A DNA stretch of 23,045 nucleotides, taken from Candidatus Tectimicrobiota bacterium (lineage in GTDB: Bacteria > JACPSX01). The translations under genes and the position numbers were made by a program. Below the pieces are notes generated by a model. It did not search any database and was not told where the DNA came from. It saw nothing but the letters and a program-made list of their open reading frames with translations. How positions within the stretch are numbered: the first letter of the stretch is position 1; each line of letters starts with the position of its first letter. The stretch covers positions 11,675 through 34,719 of the forward strand of contig JACPSX010000246.1 of NCBI GenBank assembly GCA_016193065.1, in the 5' to 3' direction. Below are positions 13,645 to 21,884 of this stretch, piece after piece.

Positions 13645-15627
13645 TCAAACTTTTGCAGAAGGGTCCTTGCCCCCGGCGACAACCGGAGCGAGGTGCCCAT
13701 CGATGACTTCTCTGGGAATCTCAAAGACCTCCTCGAAACCCCGGCGGACCGCCTTCAAGTTGTCACGCACGACCTGATCCCCTCTGCGCCCGAAGTACTT
13801 GCGCAGGGACTTCTCCACTCCCCTGAAGAGATCTTCTTCGCTCAGACCCAGACGCTCCCGGAAAGGAGTGAAGCGCAGAAAAATCCCCAGGAGAACGATC
13901 CCCTGCATGCGCTGGATCAGGTCGGGACTGGTAGCCACCTCGCGGGCAATTTGCACGGTATCCAGGACCAGGACCCGGATCTTCTTATTCCGGATATTGC
14001 TCCGAGCGTGCTCGGGAACGTCGGCCCAGACGTCTTCGGGAGTCGTCTTGTCCGTCTGGATAAAGACCATCCCACCGCTGCTGAGACCAGCCAGGGGGTT
14101 GCCCTGCTGAAACGCGTTGACGTCGTTGAGAGGGACAAAGTCCACCTGCTCCAGCTCGCAGTGGGTGCGCACTTTTTCCGGCGCCGCCGTCAGGTAATAG
14201 GTGGTCGGCAACCCCTTTTTCTCCGACCCATACTTGGGGTAAGCCTGAACCTGAAGGCTGAAGAGGTCCTCCACAATTGTGGCAATGACCTTGTTGGTAG
14301 TCACGGAACCGTAGCCCCCCACCGAATGGCCCCGCATGGAAAAAGCTTGCGGCGGCCTCACGTCGGGATCTTTCTGACGAGCAAGAGCCAGAGGGTGCTT
14401 AATCCCCAGGACGAAGAACCGTTTTCCGTTGGGAAGGGTCATGTTCTTCGCGGCGGCAATGAAGTCCCCCGGCCGTACGTCCCGGCTGCCCAGTCCCGCA
14501 GAGCCGGAATAGATGGCTGGAACCCGAGCAACCTGCGGATATCCGGGCGCTCCCTGAACGGCATCGGCAAAAGCCGCCTTGATCTCCGCGGTCAGGGGGT
14601 TGGATTGGGCGAGGGGGATATCCAGACGCTCAACCACCGCGAAAGCTTTCAGGTGGGCCAGAGCCGAGACAATCTGGGCTCCGGGAAAGGGCCGGAAAGC
14701 AGTCACGTGGAGCACTCCCACTTTGATCCCTTCGTTGTCCCGCAGCCAGTCCGCCGTGGCCATGGCCGTTTCCATGTACGTCCCCATTCCCACAATGGCG
14801 TACTCGGCATCTTCCAGGCGGTAGGTCTGGACCATATCGTACCGCCTCCCGCTGAGTCGGTAAAATTCCTCCAAGGCCGCCTGGAGCGCTCCTGGGACCT
14901 TATCGTAGTAATAGCGCTGGGCGATTTTGCCTTTCATGTAGCTATCCTGATTCTGGACCACCCCGCTCATAACCGGGTGCTCGGGATCCATCAGGCAGCG
15001 CAGCTTGTCCGAGGGGGCCCCCACGAACTGCCTCATCATCTCGGGTTCGGGGAGTCGAACGCTTTCAATCGTGTGGGTGGTCAGGAAGCCATCTTGAATG
15101 TTCAGAAAGGGAGTCAAGGAGTCCTCGGCAGCCCGGCGCGCAATGAGGGACAGATCGGCCGCATCCTGGGCATTTTTCGCAAAGAGCATCCCCCAACCCG
15201 CGTCCGCCACGGCCATCACGTCATCGTGGCCGGCGTGGATGTTCAGGGAGTGGGAGGTGAGGGCCCTGGCGCCGATGTGGAAGACGATGGGGAGACGCTT
15301 ACCGGAAATTGTGAAGAGCACCTCTTTCATGAGCACCAGTCCCTGACCCGAGGTAAAGTTCGTTACCCTGCCTCCGGCCAGAGCAAAACCTTCACAGGCA
15401 GAAGCCGAGCTGTGCTCCGATTCCGGCTCCAGAAACACCAGGGTTTCTCCCCACAGGTTCTTTTTGCCGTTGGCGACTTCCTCCTGGAATCCTGTGCCCA
15501 TATTGGTCGAGGGGGTGATGGGGTACGCGCAAGCCCCCTGCGCAATGTGAGACTCCACCCAGACGACGACGCTGGATCCATCGGCCGTGGTGGGGATGCC
15601 GGGATAGGGGAAGGTCTTCTCTATCAT
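13645..15627 (-). CDS. porA: Pyruvate:ferredoxin oxidoreductase, fused alpha and gamma subunit
   Basis: A 660-residue protein matching the N-terminal half of NifJ. The alpha domain has YPITPST (35-41), the KNLWGETLVFLEPESEHSSAS segment and TSGQGLVLM near 92-100. The gamma domain starts about 431 with MRGHSVGGYGSVTTNK and includes YPKYGSEKKGLPTTYYLT. The alpha-then-gamma order is that of NifJ, opposite to the gamma-alpha fusion of KorA-type 2-oxoglutarate enzymes. It binds CoA and the oxoacid and forms the enzyme with PorB. The ATG at 15627 is used; the nearest AGGAG is about 13 bases away, longer than ideal. A 417-bp non-coding region precedes it, so its own promoter probably lies there. Confidence 0.88.
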   Translation of the reverse strand: MIEKTFPYPGIPTTADGSSVVVWVESHIAQGACAYPITPSTNMGTGFQEEVANGKKNLWGETLVFLEPESEHSSASACEGFALAGGRVTNFTSGQGLVLMKEVLFTISGKRLPIVFHIGARALTSHSLNIHAGHDDVMAVADAGWGMLFAKNAQDAADLSLIARRAAEDSLTPFLNIQDGFLTTHTIESVRLPEPEMMRQFVGAPSDKLRCLMDPEHPVMSGVVQNQDSYMKGKIAQRYYYDKVPGALQAALEEFYRLSGRRYDMVQTYRLEDAEYAIVGMGTYMETAMATADWLRDNEGIKVGVLHVTAFRPFPGAQIVSALAHLKAFAVVERLDIPLAQSNPLTAEIKAAFADAVQGAPGYPQVARVPAIYSGSAGLGSRDVRPGDFIAAAKNMTLPNGKRFFVLGIKHPLALARQKDPDVRPPQAFSMRGHSVGGYGSVTTNKVIATIVEDLFSLQVQAYPKYGSEKKGLPTTYYLTAAPEKVRTHCELEQVDFVPLNDVNAFQQGNPLAGLSSGGMVFIQTDKTTPEDVWADVPEHARSNIRNKKIRVLVLDTVQIAREVATSPDLIQRMQGIVLLGIFLRFTPFRERLGLSEEDLFRGVEKSLRKYFGRRGDQVVRDNLKAVRRGFEEVFEIPREVIDGHLAPVVAGGKDPSAKV

Positions 15628-16044
15628 GGTTCGTCCGTTCTCCTATTCATCAAGGGACCCCGGGCCGTCCCTGTCGTTCCCCCCGCAAATTCTCCTCCAG
15701 CCAGTCGCAACCGGCTGTAAGGATTGCTGGTTTTGTACTCTATCGCCCGGGGGGATATCCGTAAATGATGCAAACACCTCATTCTCCTGGGGCACGGCTA
15801 TTAAGCACTATTTTCTCCTATCGGCATTAGATTCCATCACTTAATCAGCCTCAGGGGACTCTGAGAAGGGAAGTGTGAAAACTAGCTCCTTGGTGACTCT
15901 CAACTCATGTGGAGAATCCGCATTAGTAAAAATAGGCCAAGTGCATCTTGCGATTTCCCCCCGGGAGAGCCAATCTGCTTTTCGTGGGGGGATAAGAAAA
16001 GCCCAATTTTTCAGGCAACTGCGAGAGAGGATCAAAGCATCCCT
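15628..16044. other. Divergent intergenic region between porA and FAD oxidoreductase
   Basis: A 417-bp region without a convincing gene. It must hold the promoters for both divergent genes. A hairpin-forming CAGCC-AGT / ACC-GGCTG stretch with one mismatch near 15700-15719 lies in what would be the porA leader. I compared the region with glycine, TPP, cobalamin and SAM riboswitch signatures and saw none. No clear -35/-10 pair stands out. Confidence 0.6.
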
Positions 16045-17217
16045 GTGTCAATTCAAACGGCCGACATTCTCATTATTGGCGGGGGAATCATCGGCGCCAG
16101 CCTTGCTTACCAACTGGCTCTGCGCAAGCCTTCCGATTTGAAGGTCGTCCTGCTCGAAAAACGGGGCTTGGCCGAAGGCACCACGGGAAAATCCGTGGCG
16201 ACCATCGACCACCAGCAATCCACTCCCCTGGACATCGAATTGCGCCAGCAAAGCCGCACTATTTACCTGGAACTGGCCGGCGAGTTTCCCGCCCAGATCG
16301 GCTATAAACCCATCGGTTTTCTCCATACGGTAACCACACCGCGGGCGAAAGAAATCCTGGAACGGGATATCGCCCTGCAGGAAAGGATGGGGGTCCCCGT
16401 GGAATTTCTGAATCCGGAGGAACTGCATGAGATCCTCCCCATCTTGCGGACGCGGGAAATCCTCGCAGCCGGGTTCTGCCCCAAGGACGGCTACCTGGAT
16501 CCCTATGGAGCCACTCACCTATTCGCCCATCAGGCCCAGAAGCGTGGGGTCGAGATCCGTACGGACACTCCCGTTACCGAATTTCTCGTGGACTCCGAGC
16601 GGGTCTGCGGGGTCCGGACTTCGGCCGGAGAATTTCAGGCCGCCATCGTGGTGAACACGGCAGGTCCCTGGGCCCAGACAATCTTCCAACGGGCGGGGCT
16701 CCGCCTGCCGCTGAAGCTCGTGCGGGGAGAGATCCTGGCCCTCAAGCCCGAAATCCTGTTACCTCACACCCTTCCCATGACGCTGAACCGGGAGACCACT
16801 TTCTATTTCCGCGAGGAAACGGGCGGGATCGTTTTGCTGGGGCGTCTGGACACGGACTACAATGCCCCGCGCCCGCAGGTCGATCCCGACGACTACTACG
16901 GCTGGGAGCAAAGGCCCGGCGACCAGCACCGCTCCTTTGTTTTCCGGATGCTCCAATCTCACCTCCCGGCCCTTCTCGACGCGCCTGTCCACAAGGGCTG
17001 GGTTGGTTTGCGGACGGTCACACCGGACGCCCACCCGATTCTAGGTCCCACGCCGCTTGCCGGGCTTCTGTGCGCAGTCGGATTTAGTGGCACGGGGATT
17101 CAGATCGGCCCCGCCTGCTCGGCCTACCTGGCGGAATACATTCTCAGCGGGGAAAAAACCGAGGTTTTAAAGACTTTCGGGCTCGACCGTTTCTTCCGCG
17201 AGCAAGCCCAGGATTAG
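16045..17217 (+). CDS. FAD-dependent oxidoreductase of the DAO (glycine/sarcosine oxidase) family
   Basis: A 390-residue protein if the GTG at 16045 is used. This start places DILIIGGGIIGASLAYQLA, the FAD Rossmann motif, at residues 6-24 as in the family; the frame is open further upstream but those codons do not look protein-like. The ribosome binding site is poor (GAGAGG 14 bases away), so the start is uncertain. EKRGLAEGTTGKS, VVNTAGPWA, RTVTPDAHPILGPTP and the C-terminal GFSGTGIQIGPACSAYLAEYIL fit amine or amino-acid oxidases and dehydrogenases such as sarcosine oxidase beta subunit or glycine oxidase. The substrate cannot be told. It is the only clear plus-strand gene in the window, stands alone and converges on the TatD gene, so a role in benzoate metabolism is doubtful. 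Confidence 0.82.
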   Translation: MSIQTADILIIGGGIIGASLAYQLALRKPSDLKVVLLEKRGLAEGTTGKSVATIDHQQSTPLDIELRQQSRTIYLELAGEFPAQIGYKPIGFLHTVTTPRAKEILERDIALQERMGVPVEFLNPEELHEILPILRTREILAAGFCPKDGYLDPYGATHLFAHQAQKRGVEIRTDTPVTEFLVDSERVCGVRTSAGEFQAAIVVNTAGPWAQTIFQRAGLRLPLKLVRGEILALKPEILLPHTLPMTLNRETTFYFREETGGIVLLGRLDTDYNAPRPQVDPDDYYGWEQRPGDQHRSFVFRMLQSHLPALLDAPVHKGWVGLRTVTPDAHPILGPTPLAGLLCAVGFSGTGIQIGPACSAYLAEYILSGEKTEVLKTFGLDRFFREQAQD

Positions 17218-17981
17218 AGTTTCAGCAGTTTCTTCAAACTTTCGGTGGTGATCCGGCTGACCTCCTGGGCGGACACCCCCTTGAGCTGGGCCACCTTCTC
17301 CACGATGACCTTGCCGTGGGCGGGTTCCGTCTTGATTCCTTTCTCCCGGTTCATCGGGAACGGCACCGGAGAGTCCGTCTCGATGGCAATTCCATCCAGA
17401 GGAAGGCGCCGGAAAACGCCATCGAGCCCGCGCTCCGCAGGGACGTTGACCAGTTCCCGGGCCGAAATGAGAAAGCCCATCTCCAAGCACTCTCTGGCCA
17501 TCTGATAATCCCCTGAGAACCCGTGGACCACCCCTCCCACCTGGGAGGCTCCTTCCTCCTGGAGGCAGCGGACCGTGTCTTTGTGGGCTCCCTTGTCATG
17601 AATGATGATCGGGAGACTGAGCTGCTTGGCCAGGGCAATCTGGGCACGGAAAACCTCGATCTGGACCTCCTTGGCCGGGATTCCAGGCTTCAGGTAGTCC
17701 AGGCCGATCTCGCTGATGGCCACCACCTTCGGTTCTCCGGCCAGAGACTCGATCGTGCTGAGGCTCTCCCGAGTTGCCTGGTCTGCCATCCAGGGGTGAA
17801 TCCCGACTGCCGCATAGACGGGGGCAAATTGACTGGCCACTTTCAGGGCCTGGCGGGAGATTCCCACCGTCTGGCCCACGGCGATGATGACCTCCACCCC
17901 GCTTTCCCGGGCGCGCGCCATCACATCTTCGAGTTCTTTCCCCTCATAACGGTACAAGTGCGTATGGGCATCCGTCAGCAT
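17214..17981 (-). CDS. TatD-family metal-dependent hydrolase
   Basis: A 255-residue protein. The ATG at 17981 follows GGAAGGGGGAG and places DAHTHL at the N-terminus as is normal; a longer frame exists but is not needed. Metal-site residues of the TatD amidohydrolase fold are present: His6 and His8 (DAHTH), Glu91 (EIGLDY), His128 (IIIHDKG), His153 (VHGFSG) and Asp203 (ETDSP). TatD proteins are divalent-metal nucleases or phosphodiesterases involved in DNA repair or RNA/tRNA quality control. The last five bases overlap the end of the convergent FAD oxidoreductase (TAA on this strand and TAG on the other share two bases). A 262-bp gap separates it from the DUF59 gene, so it may have its own promoter. 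Confidence 0.85.
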   Translation of the reverse strand: MLTDAHTHLYRYEGKELEDVMARARESGVEVIIAVGQTVGISRQALKVASQFAPVYAAVGIHPWMADQATRESLSTIESLAGEPKVVAISEIGLDYLKPGIPAKEVQIEVFRAQIALAKQLSLPIIIHDKGAHKDTVRCLQEEGASQVGGVVHGFSGDYQMARECLEMGFLISARELVNVPAERGLDGVFRRLPLDGIAIETDSPVPFPMNREKGIKTEPAHGKVIVEKVAQLKGVSAQEVSRITTESLKKLLKL

Positions 17982-18243
17982 GTCAGCTCCCCCTTCCAGT
18001 AGGTCCCCTCCAATCCCAGGTCGTTTTTCCACTCCTCAGATCGTTACTTCCGGTTGTGCTCCTCTTGGCCTGCTCCTGCGGCGGGTGCGAAAACCCCTCC
18101 CCCTTGCCGTCCCTCAGGGGATTTGAATGATTTCGCCGGCCGGAAAAGTTTTCTTCAATTGCTGCTCGGGTACAGAGTAAAGGATCGTCGGATTCAGATC
18201 AAGAAGATCTGGAAGGTAAGGAGGAGCCCACAGCGATGAGATG

Positions 18244-18552
18244 CTAGCGGCGCTCTTCGAGCTGCTTTCGCCCCTGAGCGGAGATTCTCTCGGGAGTCCA
18301 GGGAGGATCCCAGACCACCTCTACGTTCAACTCCTTGACCCCCTCCAGCCCGTAAAGAACCCGGTAGACGGCCTGGGTCAGGCTGTCGTGAAGCGGGCAC
18401 CCGGGAGTTGTCAGCGTCATCTCCACGCGGACCTTACCATCTTCAACTTGAACCTCATAGATGAGGCCCAGATCCACGAGGTTCAACCCCAGTTCGGGAT
18501 CGACGACCTTCTTCAGAGCCTCCAGCACCGTCTCGTTGGTTAAACCCGCCAT
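18244..18552 (-). CDS. DUF59 (MIP18/SufT/PaaD-like) iron-sulfur assembly factor
   Basis: A 102-residue protein with a near-ideal AGGAGG six bases before its ATG. The motif VVDPELGLNLVDLGLIYEV (about 16-34) and TLTTPGCPLHDSL (46-58) with Cys52 define the DUF59 family. Members such as SufT and PaaD help insert or mature Fe-S clusters on client proteins. It follows the radical SAM gene by ten bases, so the client may be that enzyme, which carries at least two [4Fe-4S] sites, or other Fe-S proteins in the window. The final residues PERISAQGRKQLEERR form the usual charged tail. Confidence 0.88.
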   Translation of the reverse strand: MAGLTNETVLEALKKVVDPELGLNLVDLGLIYEVQVEDGKVRVEMTLTTPGCPLHDSLTQAVYRVLYGLEGVKELNVEVVWDPPWTPERISAQGRKQLEERR

Positions 18553-18562
18553 GGTTGACCTC

Positions 18563-19726
18563 CTAACTCACCCGGAGAGAGAGCTGCCGGCTCTCACCCG
18601 GGACATATACACAGTATGGATCCGATTCCAGGTAATCGCCCGTGATCGCATAGGCTCGGGCTCTGGACCCACCGCAGAGCGCCTTATACTCGCAGCGGCC
18701 GCACTTCCCCTTGAGCATTTCCGGATCCCGCAGTTCCCGAAAAATGGAGTGGTCCCGGTACAGGCGAACCAGACTCGCGCGCTTCACATTGCCGGCGGAC
18801 AGGGGCAAAAAGCCGCTCGGGTAGACTTCTCCCAGGTGATCGATGAAGACAAACCCGTTGCCGTCGTTCACGCCTCGAGGGGCTCGCCCGATCCCGTCCA
18901 AGGCGACTTCCATGCTTCCCCCACCGGTCCAGGGAAAAGGAACCTGCCGCGCTTCACCGGCCCGTCCCACTGGAATGGGGCCCGCGGGCCTTCCATCCCG
19001 GCGAATCCCCTGCGACCGTTCGATCGCCACCCGGCGAAAATGGGGAGCTTCCGTCGTCTTGATGCCGAAGGGGACCCGCATGGAAAGTTCGTACAGGGAA
19101 TTGAGGACCCTTTCGTATTCCAGCGGGGTTACCTCGTCCTCGACTTTTCCCCGCCCCACGGGGACCAGGAAAAAAATGCTCCACAGCGCCACGCCCAGCT
19201 TTTCCACGAGCTTTGCAAGGGGCTCCAGTTCCCCCAGATTGTGCCGGGTGATCGTGCTGTTGATCTGGATCGGGAGGTGACACTCGCGGGCGTACTCGCA
19301 AATCCGCAGCGTCCAGCCAAAGGATCCCTTCACCCGGCGGAAGGCGTCGTGAACCTTGGGAGTCGAGCCGTCCAGACTCACGGCCAGACGGGCCAGCCCC
19401 GTTTCTTTGAGGGCCTGAACGTTGTGTTTCTTGACGGCCGCAGTCCCGCTCGGAGTCAGTGAGACCCGAAACCCCCTTCGGACGCCGTGGCGCACCAGAT
19501 CGTAAATATCCGGCCGGCGCAGAGGATCACCCCCCGTAAAGACCAGGAGAGGGAGGGGATCGCCAAATGCGAGAACTTCATCGAGAAGGGCGATCCCCTC
19601 CTCCTGGGTTAATTCCTGCGGGTGCCGGCGAGGGATCGCCTCAGCCCGGCAATGGACACAGGACAAAGCACAGGCCCGGGTCACTTCCCAAATCACAATA
19701 AACGGTGACTTCTGAAAGTCGAACAT
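18563..19726 (-). CDS. Radical SAM/SPASM enzyme, TIGR04053-like (AhbC/AhbD/NirJ-related)
   Basis: A 387-residue protein. The radical SAM motif is Cys19-x3-Cys23-x2-Cys26 in VIWEVTRACALSCVHCRAEA, followed by TGGDPLRRPD, a SAM-binding element. The C-terminal SPASM region has Cys342, Cys345, Cys351 and Cys372 (GKCGRCEYKALCGGSRARAYA), expected to bind one auxiliary [4Fe-4S] cluster or more. The sequence, including RLAVSLDGSTPKVHDAFRRV and ALWSIFFLVPVGRG, resembles the TIGR04053 family and the haem-pathway enzymes AhbC, AhbD and NirJ. The reaction is not known; modification of a tetrapyrrole or a peptide are both plausible. The gene starts seven bases after the oxidase-like gene and is followed by a DUF59 maturation factor, suggesting a single unit. 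Confidence 0.87.
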   Translation of the reverse strand: MFDFQKSPFIVIWEVTRACALSCVHCRAEAIPRRHPQELTQEEGIALLDEVLAFGDPLPLLVFTGGDPLRRPDIYDLVRHGVRRGFRVSLTPSGTAAVKKHNVQALKETGLARLAVSLDGSTPKVHDAFRRVKGSFGWTLRICEYARECHLPIQINSTITRHNLGELEPLAKLVEKLGVALWSIFFLVPVGRGKVEDEVTPLEYERVLNSLYELSMRVPFGIKTTEAPHFRRVAIERSQGIRRDGRPAGPIPVGRAGEARQVPFPWTGGGSMEVALDGIGRAPRGVNDGNGFVFIDHLGEVYPSGFLPLSAGNVKRASLVRLYRDHSIFRELRDPEMLKGKCGRCEYKALCGGSRARAYAITGDYLESDPYCVYVPGESRQLSLRVS

Positions 19727-19733
19727 GCGCGCC

Positions 19734-21014
19734 TTACGCTCTCCGGGCCTGGGTCATAGCGACCGCCAGCACACCGACCGCTGCCAGTAAAACCAACCCC
19801 GCCAGACGGACCAAGACAGGATTCAGCAACATGAAGCCCAGGGTCAAGGCCGGAATCCCCGCGTTGAACAGAAAAAAGCCGGCCCGCGGCAGGCGCTCAT
19901 CCACCATGGAGTCCATGGCAGGAACGGGCTCCAGGCCCACCTTGTCTCCGTATTTCTTGAGCCAAACCAGATGAGGGAAAATTTTATACAAGTAACCCAC
20001 GATGCTGAGAGAAATCCAGCCCAGGATGACCAGGGCTCCCAAGCCGAAATCAAAGCCCTCGGAGGAAGCCCCCAGCCCCAGCATCCGGAGCACTCCCAGA
20101 AGCGCCGCGACATGGAGGTAGAAAACCGCCGTCAACGCATACTTCATGGGAACTCCGAAGGGACGCAGCCGGGCCCTGCTCATGGCGATCACCTGTTTTC
20201 CATAGGAAAAGACCGCTAGCACGATGAGGAGCGAAGCAGCGCGATTCCAGGCCGGCGGTGAGCCCAGGACCCAATCCCCTAGGAGGAGACCCAGGAGCCC
20301 CATGTTCCCCAGTGAGAAAGCCACTTTCGCAGCCCGCAGGGAATAGCCGTGGGCCAGGGTAAACATGGGGAAGAGCTTGTAGGAAACCCCGATGATCAGC
20401 AGGCTCAACCACCCCCAGAGTCCCAAATAAAGGTGTCCCCTCAAAGTCGCAAGGACCGCTTCACTCAGGAAACCCGTGCGGAAGTTTACGGCCAGGGCCA
20501 GGCCGGAAAGAGCAGTTAGTGTAAACCACAAGAAAGCCGCCAGGATGTGAATCCCGGTCATATCGATCTTCTTCACTCGCGCCAGCGTGAAGGCCACATT
20601 GATCAGGAACAGGACAATCCCAACCGCCACCAGGAGTCCAAAGAACGGGACTCCGTCACCCAGACGCCCGTGCCAGAAACTCCCGGCCAGCCCCAGGACT
20701 CCGATGGTGTAAAACCAGAACTGCCAGCGCCCCAGTAGGTCGCTCCAGAGAGTGACCTCCAGGACCACCGGCACGAGCTGGAACAAGGCGCCCATGGCCA
20801 CCATGGTGGCCCAACCCAACACGGCCAGATGGGCCAAGGCCAAGAAGCGCGGATGCAAAACCCCACTGTCCAATGACGCGGCGGCGATCGGAAGCAGAGC
20901 CATCAGGAGCAGGAAGGAACCCGAGGCCGCCCAGAAATAGCGGAAGGGCAGGTTCAGGCCACCTTCCTTCGCGATTGTCGGAGCCGCGGTGGTTTTCGTC
21001 ATGACGCCGTTCAT
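19734..21014 (-). CDS. Haem-copper oxidase subunit I-like polytopic membrane protein
   Basis: A 426-residue protein with about twelve hydrophobic segments. Its ATG overlaps the upstream stop as ATGA, so translation is probably coupled. Helix pairs resemble the cytochrome-oxidase/NO-reductase subunit I fold: LPFRYFWAASGSFLLLM, then HPRFLALAHLAVLGWATMVAMGALFQLVPVV (His54, His62), later GHLYLGLWGWLSLLIIGVSYKLFPMF, FYLHVAALLGVLRMLG and IVGYLYKIFPHLVWLKKYG. Several histidines could bind haem. I could not find the full three-histidine copper site, so oxygen or NO reduction is not shown. Proteins of this kind in anaerobes are often annotated as cytochrome c oxidase subunit I-like or NnrS-like. The neighbouring DUF2249 and radical SAM genes suggest a haem- or NO-linked role. 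Confidence 0.75.
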   Translation of the reverse strand: MNGVMTKTTAAPTIAKEGGLNLPFRYFWAASGSFLLLMALLPIAAASLDSGVLHPRFLALAHLAVLGWATMVAMGALFQLVPVVLEVTLWSDLLGRWQFWFYTIGVLGLAGSFWHGRLGDGVPFFGLLVAVGIVLFLINVAFTLARVKKIDMTGIHILAAFLWFTLTALSGLALAVNFRTGFLSEAVLATLRGHLYLGLWGWLSLLIIGVSYKLFPMFTLAHGYSLRAAKVAFSLGNMGLLGLLLGDWVLGSPPAWNRAASLLIVLAVFSYGKQVIAMSRARLRPFGVPMKYALTAVFYLHVAALLGVLRMLGLGASSEGFDFGLGALVILGWISLSIVGYLYKIFPHLVWLKKYGDKVGLEPVPAMDSMVDERLPRAGFFLFNAGIPALTLGFMLLNPVLVRLAGLVLLAAVGVLAVAMTQARRA

Positions 21015-21850
21015 GAGACGGGTTTCCAGATCCTCAAGATGACTTTCCCTGCTCCCTCCTCGTTAATCTCGTAGGAATAGCCGCGCTCCTCAAGCCGGGG
21101 AAGCAGGAACATGGGCCGGCGCTCGTGAATCACGAGGAGACGCTGGTCCCCCTGGAGACGATTAAGAGCCGAGAGGATCCGCTCCATGGGCTGCGGGGGC
21201 TGCAGACCGCGCACATCAATCGTGACCTCATCGGATGTTACCTCCCCTCCTTCCGCTGGCCCAGCGGCAACACGGCCTGAGGAATCAGCAACGCGGGTTC
21301 CATCCCGGTAAAAGTAGACCCGCCAATCCTCCGGACCGTCCGCCTGAGCCCAGCCGGAAAAACCCATGGGGCGCAGCACTTCGTAAAGCGGAATGGGTTC
21401 AAAGGGGACCCTCAGGAGAAGAACCTGCTCCGGCCGGAGTGCCTTGATCCTTTTCATGATCTTAGCAAAGGGCTCTTCCCCCCGGCGCAGGTCCTCACGC
21501 ACATCGAGAAGAACGACCCGAGCAGGGTCCAACCTCTCTAGGATCTCGGGTTTGGGGCTGCTAGGCGCACGCGGGCACCCACCAGGTGGGTACCCGGCCG
21601 TGCCGGTCCCATTTCCCTCCCCGTGACACGGTACCCCACCCAGAGATTTCTTGAGGGTCAGCAAAAGATCGGCCAGGTCAACCCCCGCCATCCGGGCCGC
21701 CTGTTCCAGCGTCACCCTCGGGGCCATGAGCTTCCGCAGGACTCTGTTCTTGAGGCGGCCGAAGTGGGGATGGTAGCCCGCCAGGACAGGCAACAGCTCG
21801 GGGTAACGTTCGAGCAGTTCGGAAACTTTCATCTCCTTGGTAATCACCAC
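21011..21850 (-). CDS. DUF1858 - DUF2249 - DUF2249 fusion protein
   Basis: A 279-residue soluble protein. The GTG at 21850 lies after GGGGG; an ATG six codons later sits too close to AAGGAG to be favoured. Residues 1-70 form a DUF1858 domain (KVSELLERYPELLPVLAGYHPHFGRLKN ... VDLADLLLTLKKSLG). A Gly/Pro-rich linker follows at about 71-105. Two DUF2249 domains come next: about 108-190 (VVLLDVREDLRRGEEPFAKIMKRI ... VYFYRDG) and about 205-279 (VTIDVRGLQPPQPMERILSALNRL ... ILRIWKPV). DUF2249 domains share the TusA-like fold, and both domain types recur in genes linked to nitrogen-oxide respiration. The biochemical function is unknown. Confidence 0.82.
   Translation of the reverse strand: MVITKEMKVSELLERYPELLPVLAGYHPHFGRLKNRVLRKLMAPRVTLEQAARMAGVDLADLLLTLKKSLGGVPCHGEGNGTGTAGYPPGGCPRAPSSPKPEILERLDPARVVLLDVREDLRRGEEPFAKIMKRIKALRPEQVLLLRVPFEPIPLYEVLRPMGFSGWAQADGPEDWRVYFYRDGTRVADSSGRVAAGPAEGGEVTSDEVTIDVRGLQPPQPMERILSALNRLQGDQRLLVIHERRPMFLLPRLEERGYSYEINEEGAGKVILRIWKPVS
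21573..21595. repeat. 23-bp palindrome inside the linker of the DUF1858-DUF2249 gene
   Basis: GGGCACCCACC and GGTGGGTACCC are inverted arms around a single A, with one mismatch. They encode part of the Gly/Pro-rich linker between domains, a position tolerant of insertion. It may be a small palindromic element that landed in frame, or chance in a GC-rich linker. Confidence 0.45.
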
Positions 21851-21884
21851 AGCCCCCTTTTCTTCATCCTGCAGTCTCTATGAC

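Noticed and set aside
13162-15720. Very long open frame on the plus strand opposite the por genes
   Set aside because: It is antisense to two well-supported genes, has no recognisable domains and reflects GC-biased third positions; the minus-strand proteins show full conserved motifs.
15841-16044. Riboswitch candidate before the FAD oxidoreductase, because of GGGAGAG and CTGAGA motifs
   Set aside because: The remaining conserved elements of glycine or TPP riboswitches are missing.
18198-18214. CAGATC-AAGAA-GATCTG inverted repeat
   Set aside because: Only six-base arms, low GC, no T-run and no matching second copy; likely chance.
18118-18243. Minus-strand frame after the DUF59 gene that reads like protein (ends QLKKTFPAGEIIQIP)
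   Set aside because: No in-frame ATG, GTG or TTG at a suitable place and no ribosome binding site; at most a gene remnant.
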